A model generated the notes under the pieces. It saw only the letters and a program-made list of their open reading frames with translations, had not been told where the DNA came from and did not search any database. Below, piece after piece: positions 1 through 7,102 of a stretch of DNA of 49,239 bases. Location: NCBI GenBank assembly GCA_040266255.1, contig JBDQEV010000004.1:1-49239 (forward strand), in the 5' to 3' direction. The DNA is from Comchoanobacter sp040266255 (lineage in GTDB: Bacteria > Pseudomonadota > Gammaproteobacteria > Comchoanobacterales > Comchoanobacteraceae). Position 1 is the first letter of the stretch, and every line of letters begins with the position of its first letter. The position numbers were made by a program, and so were the translations under genes.

Positions 1-3
1 ATT

Positions 4-927
4 ATGATAAAAGATATCAAATCAGCATGTTTAAAACCATCAGAGGTGGCATCATTACTGTCGCATAATAAAACTACTTTGCAACAAAGCTCAAATGATC
101 ATAGCTTAAAGTATATTGAGCCTAGGGATAATATACGTATTTACCTACCCTCTCAAGAAAACTCACTTAAATATAATCCTACAACAAATCAGGTTCTTCA
201 TCCCATTATGCCCTCTGCAATGCCGGTTGATCAAAACTATGGCGTAGAGCCTCTCCTACGCTCTATAAAAAATGATCAATCAGCTGGTAACCGACGATAT
301 TTGATCCCTTTTTCAGAGCTAAAAGATGGCTTTAGCATAGGTCATTTTCGAACATTGATTGTAGATAGAAAAGAACAAGGAGGCCAATATAAGTTTGACT
401 TCCAAATTGTTGATTCAAAATCCAATTGGATGTTTGATCAGTTAACTGTATTAGGTAGCTTGGGTAAACTTGCTGCTAAGGTATTTGGAATAAAATATCC
501 TAATAGTGATGTCGCTTTTGCAGATATGATTAATAAAGTATTCACGCCTATAACAGAAGATGATGAAGACCTTGTTCTAATACAACCCCCTACTGCCATC
601 ATGCATGAAACAAAGTATTTAGGCATTCAAAGCTCAGTAAAAGACAATAGATGTGGTGCTTTTACAGTAGAAGTCATCAATCGGATTATTGATTATCCAG
701 TTGCGAAACCTATCTCGGAAATACTAGGAGAAATAGAGCCTTCAGACCTCCTAACACAATCTCAGTTAAAAGATATGCAAAGAAAATTAAGCGGGGCTAC
801 AGCAACTAGTAGCGCAACTTTTGACCCCCCTGCTTGGGATGGTTCTGATGATGATCTCTCTGCTGATCCAAAAAGTGAAGCGGATGTTAATCGAGAAAGC
901 CATTCAAGCAGATCCAGATCATTGTAA
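4..927 (+). CDS. CE-clan (Ulp1/C48-like) cysteine protease-like protein, candidate effector
   Basis: 307-residue protein with no signal peptide or membrane segment. Residues about 111-230 carry what I read as a CE-clan papain-like site in the expected order: His114 in GHFRTLIV, Asp137 in QIVDSK, Gln209 in GIQSS, and Cys217 in DNRCGAF. A Gln a few residues before Cys-Gly is typical of Ulp1/ElaD/ChlaDub/YopJ-type enzymes, which remove ubiquitin or SUMO, or acetylate host proteins. The last 50 residues are Ser/Asp-rich and end SRSRSL, a polar tail common in type IV-secreted effectors. Secretion and a host target are inference. The frame is open to the window edge, so the true start could lie upstream. 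Fold and activity are unproven, and it may be an unrelated protein with a chance motif set. Confidence 0.55.
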   Translation: MIKDIKSACLKPSEVASLLSHNKTTLQQSSNDHSLKYIEPRDNIRIYLPSQENSLKYNPTTNQVLHPIMPSAMPVDQNYGVEPLLRSIKNDQSAGNRRYLIPFSELKDGFSIGHFRTLIVDRKEQGGQYKFDFQIVDSKSNWMFDQLTVLGSLGKLAAKVFGIKYPNSDVAFADMINKVFTPITEDDEDLVLIQPPTAIMHETKYLGIQSSVKDNRCGAFTVEVINRIIDYPVAKPISEILGEIEPSDLLTQSQLKDMQRKLSGATATSSATFDPPAWDGSDDDLSADPKSEADVNRESHSSRSRSL

Positions 928-1418
928 CTAATCAGACTCTGGCATATGACCAATAAATAAGACCATAGGCTATCGAGTTTCATTTGGGTGGGAAGATATA
1001 TTCGAATACATTATTGTATCAGAAAGCGCATATGATGTACGGAAAATAAGGAATTAAATATGGATATAAGCGCTATCTTGTGGGGTATGTAAGGGCCTGT
1101 TGGTTGCCCGATTTCTCTGATTTCATGCTCTGCTCTATGTGCAGAAAGAATAGTGGAATTAGAAAAGAAAATATGCCCACCGACGATATATGAACCACCT
1201 AAGAAAAAAAATTATACATACTGCCCCTAAGTCTCTAACTCTAAGAGACTTGCTGTTTGATATAGATAAGAATGATGTCGAAACCGGTGCTTTTTTCATC
1301 CAGAATAACTAATTAATAGCTTAAGTAGAATAACACTCTTGAGAAGCTGGATAGCTTGTTTTTAATTTCTGACTTTTATTAAAAAAATTCCATAACTATA
1401 TCATAAAAGGTATGAAAG
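928..1418. other. 491-bp stretch without an intact gene
   Basis: This AT-rich stretch separates two effector-like genes. It holds one decayed small ORF with a good ribosome-binding site (1060-1230, listed separately). A perfect 8-bp inverted repeat follows at 1229-1251 (AAGTCTCT, 7-nt loop, AGAGACTT). It overlaps the ORF's final stop but lacks a T tract. I see no other coding signal on either strand. Confidence 0.5.
1060..1230 (+). pseudogene. decayed small ORF interrupted by TAA at codon 11
   Basis: An ATG at 1060 is preceded by AAGGA (1048-1052) at 7-nt spacing. It encodes MDISAILWGM and then TAA (1090-1092). The same frame stays open for 45 more codons to TAA at 1228-1230, with a hydrophobic Cys-rich start followed by ELEKKICPPTIYEPPKKK. 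The ribosome-binding site, open frame and following hairpin suggest a small protein of about 56 residues broken by a nonsense mutation. The family is not identified. A chance open frame is the alternative. Confidence 0.3.
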
Positions 1419-2354
1419 ATGTTATTGAATAAAATTAATAAAATATATAGGGAAAGAGAGTTTTATCAACATCAAGACCATAAATGTGTAATTGATGTGC
1501 GAGACTTATGCTCTACTGATAGTATTAAAGTATTTCAGCCGTCCCATATCAATGAAGAAACAAGTGAAGAAAAAGAGCTGAAATCAGTACTCTTGAGAAT
1601 ATTCTCTTGTGATTATAATAGCTTGCTTTGGCATAGGTATAAAGATGTTGAGGCGTTTGAGTCGTTAACCAATAAAATTATGCCCGTTGATTTAGCATAC
1701 AGTAATCGCAGTGTGATTACTCTGATCACCAATCAAGATAAAGTTGCACATGCGCTATATGTGATTAATGGCTTGGATAGGAACTTCAGAGTCACTACGG
1801 ATAATATTTTCCTCAGAATAGATAACTCTACTGGTATACAGGCGAAAAAAGAAAGATTAGATAAAATTGGGGTCTGTAAAAAAATAATGCAAAAGCATTT
1901 TAAGGGAAAAATAGGACAAATCGAGGAAATTTATGAGCTAACGGATCAGGTTGTATTTGTTATACAAAATGATCAAAAAGAAGTTCAGTATTTTGGTGTT
2001 AATAAAAGCAATCATCATATTGAGGTGCTGACACCTCCCAGCTGGCACAGAATTCCAGTATATGATCTTAAAATGAGCTTATTAGCATATTCAAAGCTCT
2101 CTAATGTGTTAAGCAATTTATGGGGCATGTTGAAGTCTCCATTTATCTTTATTTATCATTTGGTCAACTTTTTACTGGGTAAAAATAAGGGAGGTGAAAC
2201 AGTCATCTGCAAATTTGAGTTCCCAGAACCATTACCTTTGTATAAGGATAGTACTGGAAAACCAACTAATACCACTACCCCTAATGTTATGAATCACTCT
2301 AGTACTGACCGCTCTCCACCTAAGCCTAAACGAAATATAGACAGGCAACTTTGA
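1419..2354 (+). CDS. hypothetical protein with hydrophobic segment and polar tail, candidate effector
   Basis: 311 residues of unrecognised family. A mixed alpha/beta-looking N-terminal 220 residues is followed by a hydrophobic stretch at about 225-254 (LSNLWGMLKSPFIFIYHL is its core). After a Lys/Gly break comes a 55-residue Pro/Thr/Ser/Lys-rich tail ending KPKRNIDRQL. The layout of domain, short hydrophobic helix and polar C-terminal tail recurs in other effector-like genes of this window. There is no N-terminal signal peptide. The start at 1419 has AAAGG just upstream; the nearer ATG at 1412 gives only a six-codon ORF. The proteorhodopsin gene begins 39 bp downstream, so the two could be cotranscribed. 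A secreted role is inferred from architecture and neighbourhood only. Confidence 0.55.
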   Translation: MLLNKINKIYREREFYQHQDHKCVIDVRDLCSTDSIKVFQPSHINEETSEEKELKSVLLRIFSCDYNSLLWHRYKDVEAFESLTNKIMPVDLAYSNRSVITLITNQDKVAHALYVINGLDRNFRVTTDNIFLRIDNSTGIQAKKERLDKIGVCKKIMQKHFKGKIGQIEEIYELTDQVVFVIQNDQKEVQYFGVNKSNHHIEVLTPPSWHRIPVYDLKMSLLAYSKLSNVLSNLWGMLKSPFIFIYHLVNFLLGKNKGGETVICKFEFPEPLPLYKDSTGKPTNTTTPNVMNHSSTDRSPPKPKRNIDRQL

Positions 2355-2393
2355 TCAATGTAATATGAATTAATTACTTTCCAGGAGGACACG

Positions 2394-3095
2394 ATGAGTG
2401 AGTTATACTTGATTCCTACAGACTACGTAGGTATTTCTTTTTGGCTAGCAACAGCTATGATGCTGGCTTCTACTATATTCTTCTTTGTAGAACGAGGTGA
2501 TATGGTTGCAAAATGGCGTACATCTTTAACTGTATGTGGCTTAGTCACAGGTATGGCATTTTGGCACTATTTGTATATGAGAGGTATGTGGGTAGAAACT
2601 GGCGCAACCCCTACTGTTTTCAGGTACATTGACTGGTTTATTACAGTTCCTCTTCAAATTACTGAGTTTTATTTAATTATTGCAGCAGTCTCAACCATTC
2701 GTCCGATGATTTTCTGGAAGTTGATGCTTGCATCACTGGTGATGTTACTATTTGGCTACGTTGCAGAAACAGGCATGATGGATCTTTACACTGGCTTTGC
2801 TATTGGTTGTGCAGCATGGTTGTATATTATCTATGAGATTTTCTTTGGTGAAACAGCTCAAGCCAATAAGGCCAGTGGAAGCCCTGCAAGCCAATTTGCA
2901 TTCCACACCATCAAGTGGATTGTGACAGTCGGTTGGGCAATTTATCCTGCAGGATATGCAATCGGCTACTTCTCAACGATAGCTAACTTAGATGCACTCA
3001 ATATTATTTATAACATTGCAGACTTAGTGAATAAAACTGCATTTGGTTTAGCAATATGGTATGCAGCTAAAACTGATTCAACACAAACTTACTAA
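2394..3095 (+). CDS. proteorhodopsin, blue-tuned light-driven proton pump
   Basis: 233-residue seven-helix microbial rhodopsin, which pumps protons outward using retinal bound to a lysine. Key residues align with green proteorhodopsin at a constant offset of 17: His58 (H75), counterion Asp80 (D97), Thr84 (T101), proton donor Glu91 (E108), and Schiff-base Lys214 (K231) in DLVNKTAFG. This is the DTE outward-pump triad. The tuning position 105 is Gln88 (VPLQITE), the residue of blue-absorbing types. The protein starts where mature proteorhodopsin starts and has no N-terminal signal peptide. A strong AGGAGG (2383-2388) sits 5 nt before the ATG. No retinal or carotenoid synthesis gene (blh, crt) lies nearby, so retinal must come from elsewhere in the genome or from a host. 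Family and function are near certain. Confidence 0.97.
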   Translation: MSELYLIPTDYVGISFWLATAMMLASTIFFFVERGDMVAKWRTSLTVCGLVTGMAFWHYLYMRGMWVETGATPTVFRYIDWFITVPLQITEFYLIIAAVSTIRPMIFWKLMLASLVMLLFGYVAETGMMDLYTGFAIGCAAWLYIIYEIFFGETAQANKASGSPASQFAFHTIKWIVTVGWAIYPAGYAIGYFSTIANLDALNIIYNIADLVNKTAFGLAIWYAAKTDSTQTY

Positions 3096-3107
3096 AATAG
3101 GATGATT

Positions 3108-3126
3108 GCAGGGCATGAAGCCCTGC
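3108..3126 (+). terminator. stem-loop after proteorhodopsin, possible terminator
   Basis: A perfect 7-bp GC-rich stem (GCAGGGC, loop ATGAA, GCCCTGC) lies 13 nt after the proteorhodopsin stop. No T tract follows, so it may be a weak or Rho-assisted terminator or an mRNA 3'-stabilising hairpin. Confidence 0.4.
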
Positions 3127-3313
3127 TCTCAGCAAGCGATCTAATATAACACAATTTCATAATCGTTGATTGCATGTATATCAGCGTTAATTTTTGGTAT
3201 ATGCCCCTAGTTAAAAGCTTAATATGCATAAAGTAGGTTAAATGCTTTTTTAGCTTGCATTTTCTTTACACTTTGATAATATGTGCTTAATTAACTAGAA
3301 GGTTATAGAAAAT

Positions 3314-3592
3314 ATGGCAAGTATTGATGTAAGTAGGTTTGGAGGAAATCCAATTCCAGCATTTAGAAAACTTAAAAGAGTTTATGAAAGACAGAGTAGT
3401 CCTGGTGGTTTCAGATCTACTGGTAGACATAAGAAGAAAAATAAAGAAAGACGTGAGGCTAAATTAGCTGCGGTAAAACGTTCATCAAAAGCGCGTTCTA
3501 CTCATGCTAAGACAGTGCTTTCTACTTCTAGACGTTATAGAAACTTAAGTATCAAACAAGTTATCGAAAAGTTATTCCACGTCGATAAATAA
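3314..3592 (+). CDS. rpsU: 30S ribosomal protein bS21, with C-terminal extension
   Basis: 92-residue very basic protein. Residues 12-56 match bS21: PAFRKLKRVYER, then a KKKNKERREAKLAAVKR stretch. Position directly before dnaG and rpoD confirms it as the first gene of the classical macromolecular-synthesis operon. bS21 sits near the 3' end of 16S rRNA and helps initiation. It is longer than the usual ~71 residues: after AVKR it continues about 36 residues, ending IEKLFHVDK. The RRREFYEKP-like segment of typical bS21 is not recognisable. The Shine-Dalgarno AAGG (3299-3302) is rather far (11 nt) from the ATG. A GATAAT at 3275-3280 could be the -10 of its promoter, with a poor -35. Confidence 0.85.
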   Translation: MASIDVSRFGGNPIPAFRKLKRVYERQSSPGGFRSTGRHKKKNKERREAKLAAVKRSSKARSTHAKTVLSTSRRYRNLSIKQVIEKLFHVDK

Positions 3593-3599
3593 GTTTAAT

Positions 3600-5228
3600 A
3601 TGAGCGCATCATCAGATACGTCGTCCATTATCGAACAAATCGATATTGTAAAAGAGATATCTAAACATGTGCAGCTTATTCCAAAGGGTAGCGAGTATAC
3701 AGCTTGCTGCCCTTTTCATTTGGAAGATACGCCTTCTTTTTTTGTGAATCCTCAAAAGCGTCTATTTTACTGCTTTGGTTGTCAGGTTGGTGGAAATGTC
3801 ATTAATTTTAAAGCATTGATTGCAGGGCTCAATACCAAAGATGCTGTGCTAGCGCTGGCAAATGAATATGGGTTACAAATTACCAAGCAACCATCACGAC
3901 AGCCACTGAAGGATTGTCTGAGTGTGTCGCAGAACCTTTATTTAAAGTATTTGAAACAATCTGCAAAAGCACAAGGTTACCTCAAGAGCAGAGGTTTAAG
4001 TTTAGATATTATCGATACTTTTGGGGTTGGCTATGTTCCAGATGAATGGCAAATTTTAAGTAAAAATAATGACATTACTAAGAAAGATGCACTTAACTTA
4101 GGGATGATCATTGATAAAAATGGAAGAGCTTATGATCGGTTTAGATCACGTATTATGTTTCCTATTCATGACCACTTAGGTACATTGATTGGCTTTGGTG
4201 GACGCTCTATTGATGATAGTAAACCTAAATATTTGAACTCTGCAGATAGTGATCTCTATCACAAAAGAGAAGTATTGTATGGCTTACATCAAGCAATTAA
4301 GGCTAAAGAAAAGCACTTGATCGTAGTAGAAGGATATATGGATGTGATCGCTTTGCATCAAGCTGGGTTTAAAGGAGCTGTAGCAAGCTTAGGTACTGCA
4401 TTTACACCAGAGCAGTTTAGTTTGATTTGTCAGTACGCAGATCAACTAACATTTTGCTTTGATGGTGATCGTGCAGGTAAAAGCGCTGCTGAAAAAGCTT
4501 TTCAAACGCTGCTGCCTTTAATTAGAGATCAGGTTGCTTGTTCATTTTTGTTTTTAGATCAGGGAGAAGATCCAGATTCTTATATACAAAAACATGGGAC
4601 AGACAGTTTTAAAAGCCAACTGATGCAAGCACTCCCCTTCTCTACGTTTTTAGAAAACCAGGCCAGTATCGATCTCAATACAGAGATACTTGACCATCAA
4701 GCACAGTTTATCAAAAGAGTGCATGCCTTTTTAGAGCAGATGCCAAACTCAATAACGAAAAAACTCATTCAGAAAAAGCATCAATTAAAAGTAACGACCT
4801 CCCCTGCTCCAAAAGTGACGCCACCAAAAAAACAAAACCCAAAAATCTGGCGCTTACTAGAATTAATTTTTCAGTATCCAAGTTTAAGAGAAAAGTATTT
4901 GCTTAATAAAGATGCTCAATGGTTTTTACCCAAGATCTGTCAAGCTTCATTAGTCATGTTAAATGAACAACCAAGCTTGAGCTTTGCGGGCTTCTGTCAA
5001 CAACAGCAACTTCAATATACGCCATCAATTATCTCTGCATCTGACGATGAGGAGCGTGCTGAAAAAGAGCTATGTGATATGATGGAAAAGCTTAAAGCAG
5101 CAACTATCAAATACCAGATCAACCTACTCATTGAGAAAAGCAAACGTGAAGGTTTAAGCACAGAAGAAGCGACCAAACTGCAACAACTGCTGCTAAAAAA
5201 GCAAAATTTGCAAAAAAACTTAAATTAA
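3600..5228 (+). CDS. dnaG: DNA primase
   Basis: 542-residue primase that makes RNA primers at the replication fork with DnaB. The CHC2 zinc finger is complete (Cys37, His40, Cys58, Cys61; CPFHLEDTPSFFV and FYCFGC). The central TOPRIM catalytic domain shows VVEGYMDVIALHQAGF and the acidic FDGDRAGKSAAEKA. A C-terminal helicase-binding region from about 410 onward is poorly conserved and rich in Lys/Gln. It is slightly shorter than E. coli DnaG (581). It starts 7 nt after rpsU and is followed by rpoD, so the gene belongs to that operon. No strong ribosome-binding site precedes the ATG, which suggests translational coupling to rpsU. Confidence 0.97.
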   Translation: MSASSDTSSIIEQIDIVKEISKHVQLIPKGSEYTACCPFHLEDTPSFFVNPQKRLFYCFGCQVGGNVINFKALIAGLNTKDAVLALANEYGLQITKQPSRQPLKDCLSVSQNLYLKYLKQSAKAQGYLKSRGLSLDIIDTFGVGYVPDEWQILSKNNDITKKDALNLGMIIDKNGRAYDRFRSRIMFPIHDHLGTLIGFGGRSIDDSKPKYLNSADSDLYHKREVLYGLHQAIKAKEKHLIVVEGYMDVIALHQAGFKGAVASLGTAFTPEQFSLICQYADQLTFCFDGDRAGKSAAEKAFQTLLPLIRDQVACSFLFLDQGEDPDSYIQKHGTDSFKSQLMQALPFSTFLENQASIDLNTEILDHQAQFIKRVHAFLEQMPNSITKKLIQKKHQLKVTTSPAPKVTPPKKQNPKIWRLLELIFQYPSLREKYLLNKDAQWFLPKICQASLVMLNEQPSLSFAGFCQQQQLQYTPSIISASDDEERAEKELCDMMEKLKAATIKYQINLLIEKSKREGLSTEEATKLQQLLLKKQNLQKNLN

Positions 5229-5275
5229 TCCTAGATATATGATGGAATTCATGATTAAATTCAGTGGAGTTATCA

Positions 5276-6958
5276 ATGCCTGAACCTATGTCCAAAGATG
5301 AATCAGTAAAGTTTAGTGAAGAAGGATTTGAATACAACCCTGACAAACCACAAACAACTGACCAAGAAAAAGAGAAGTCCCAAACTTTAGAGCGTGGTGA
5401 TGATACTGTGCTTATCTATATGCAAGATATGGCTAAGGTACAATTATTAAAACGTTCAGATGAAATCAGAATTGCAAAGAAAATTGAAAAAGGTGCAGAA
5501 CTTGTTCATAGTGCGCTTGCTCAGTTTCCATTTGTGATTGAATATATCATTAGTCAATATGAGATGCTAGCTGATGTTGAAGAAGGAGAAACCCCTGACT
5601 TCAGTGGCCTTGTCAGCTTTATCGGCCTCCATGATGATGAGTTAAACAATGAAGAAATCGATGAGGGTTATGAAGAAGCGACAGATATAGAAGAAGATGA
5701 TGGGTCTGATGATGATACCGATCTTGATGAAATTGATGCCAATAAGCTTGATAACGAACTGATACATCAGACAATGCAAGAGGTGCGTGCATTGTATACT
5801 GAGCTTTCAGAAAAAACCGCTACAGCCTCAAAAGAAAAGATTGCTGAACTGATAGGTACAGTTAAGCTATCAAATCGAGTTATTCGAAAATGCACCAAGC
5901 AGGTCAAAGAGACACAGCAGCTGATTAAAAAGCTTGATACAGAGATTTTAAACTTAATTTGTAAAGAAAATAAAATCCCTAAAAAGATCTTTCTGCAGCA
6001 TTTTAAAGGAAATGAGACACACTTAAAGTGGTTGAATGAAGTTTTACAAGCGCATCCGGATAAAGCTGAGTCCATTGAGAATGATAGACATTCACTTAAA
6101 CGTATTGCTAAAAACTACGGCAAGATCAGTAAAGAGTTTGATCAAACAATCCCAGAGATTAAAGCGATTATCAAAGAAATTACTTATGGTGAGCTGATTA
6201 CTCGCCAAGCTAAAGATGAAATGATTGAAGCAAATTTACGTTTAGTCATTTCTTTAGCAAAGCGACATACTAACCGAGGACTGCAGTTCCTAGACTTAAT
6301 TCAAGAAGGTAATATTGGCTTGATGAAAGCGGTTGATAAGTTTGAATATCGTAGAGGGTTTAAATTCTCAACCTATGCAACATGGTGGATTAGGCAAGCC
6401 ATCACTAGAGCAATTGCGGATCAGGCTCGAACCATTAGAATTCCTGTTCATATGATTGAAACCATTAACAAGTTGCATCGTCTGCAAAGAGATATTATGC
6501 AACAAACTGGTAAAGAAGCTACGCTTGATGAGTTGAGCAGTAAAATGGATATCCCAGTAGAGAAGATCATTAAAATTATGAAGATTACTGAGCCAGTATC
6601 AACTGAAACTCCTATTGGTGATAGCAAAGAAGATGGCGGTTCATTCTTAAGTGAGTTCATTGAAGATAAGAGTGATACACCAGTAGATAATTCTATGAAA
6701 TCAGCACTGAGAGAAGCGATTGTAGAAATGCTTGATGGTTTAACTCCCAGAGAGGCTAAAGTACTTCGCATGCGTTTTGGTATTAAGATGAATACAGACC
6801 ATACTTTAGAGGAAGTAGGTAAACAGTTTGATGTAACTCGTGAAAGAATTCGTCAGATCGAAGCAAAAGCCCTCAGAAAGCTAAGACATCCAAGTCGTTC
6901 TCAGAAGTTAGATAGCTTTAGAGGTGAAGGGGTATCAGGTGAAGATGATCTCTTGTGA
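5276..6958 (+). CDS. rpoD: primary RNA polymerase sigma factor (sigma-70), lacking a recognisable region 1.1
   Basis: Housekeeping sigma factor. Region 1.2 (VLIYMQDMAKVQLLKR) begins only about 40 residues in. An acidic non-conserved insert follows (EEATDIEEDDGSDDDTD area). Region 2 is intact (ANLRLVISLAKRHTNRGLQF, then FKFSTYATWWIRQAITRAIA), as are regions 3 and 4 (LTPREAKVLRMRFGI and VTRERIRQIEAKALRKLRH). I chose the ATG at 5276 because GGAG at 5266-5269 sits 6 nt before it; a GTG at 5264 is in frame, but the GGAG would then lie inside the coding region. With this start the protein is 560 residues, about 50 shorter than E. coli RpoD. The missing part is region 1.1, the autoinhibitory domain, replaced by about 40 polar residues. 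Third gene of the rpsU operon. Confidence 0.97.
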   Translation: MPEPMSKDESVKFSEEGFEYNPDKPQTTDQEKEKSQTLERGDDTVLIYMQDMAKVQLLKRSDEIRIAKKIEKGAELVHSALAQFPFVIEYIISQYEMLADVEEGETPDFSGLVSFIGLHDDELNNEEIDEGYEEATDIEEDDGSDDDTDLDEIDANKLDNELIHQTMQEVRALYTELSEKTATASKEKIAELIGTVKLSNRVIRKCTKQVKETQQLIKKLDTEILNLICKENKIPKKIFLQHFKGNETHLKWLNEVLQAHPDKAESIENDRHSLKRIAKNYGKISKEFDQTIPEIKAIIKEITYGELITRQAKDEMIEANLRLVISLAKRHTNRGLQFLDLIQEGNIGLMKAVDKFEYRRGFKFSTYATWWIRQAITRAIADQARTIRIPVHMIETINKLHRLQRDIMQQTGKEATLDELSSKMDIPVEKIIKIMKITEPVSTETPIGDSKEDGGSFLSEFIEDKSDTPVDNSMKSALREAIVEMLDGLTPREAKVLRMRFGIKMNTDHTLEEVGKQFDVTRERIRQIEAKALRKLRHPSRSQKLDSFRGEGVSGEDDLL

Positions 6959-6985
6959 TTGTAATTTAGTTTCAGATCTGATAAT
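6959..6985 (+). promoter_or_regulatory. candidate sigma-70 promoter of tRNA-Leu
   Basis: TTGTAA (6959-6964), a 15-nt spacer and GATAAT (6980-6985) lie 10 nt before the mature tRNA 5' end, directly after the rpoD stop. The spacer is short, but placement is right for a tRNA promoter. Read-through from rpoD is also possible. Confidence 0.4.
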
Positions 6986-6995
6986 GTCATTTCAA

Positions 6996-7078
6996 GCCGG
7001 AGTGGCGAAATTGGTAGACGCGCTAGACTCAAAATCTGGTAGAGTTTCTCTGTGTCGGTTCGAGTCCGACCTCCGGCA
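6996..7078 (+). tRNA. tRNA-Leu(CAA)
   Basis: The acceptor stem GCCGGAG (6996-7002) pairs perfectly with CTCCGGC (7071-7077). The anticodon stem CTAGA/TCTGG encloses loop CTCAAAA with anticodon CAA at 7030-7032, reading UUG. A long variable arm follows, as expected for a class II tRNA, and the T arm is GGTTCGAGTCC. Discriminator A is at 7078. CCA is not encoded (AAT follows), unlike the Glu and Ala tRNAs in this window. The secDF start codon is only 24 nt downstream, so the two may share a transcript. Confidence 0.95.
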
Positions 7079-7102
7079 ATCTTTTTCTTAATGGATTTTA
7101 CT

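Noticed and set aside
1300..1320. TTAAT/TTAAG pair upstream of the 1419 gene as a PmrA box
   Set aside because: The half-sites are 8 bp apart rather than the ~11 bp of the known Legionella/Coxiella element.
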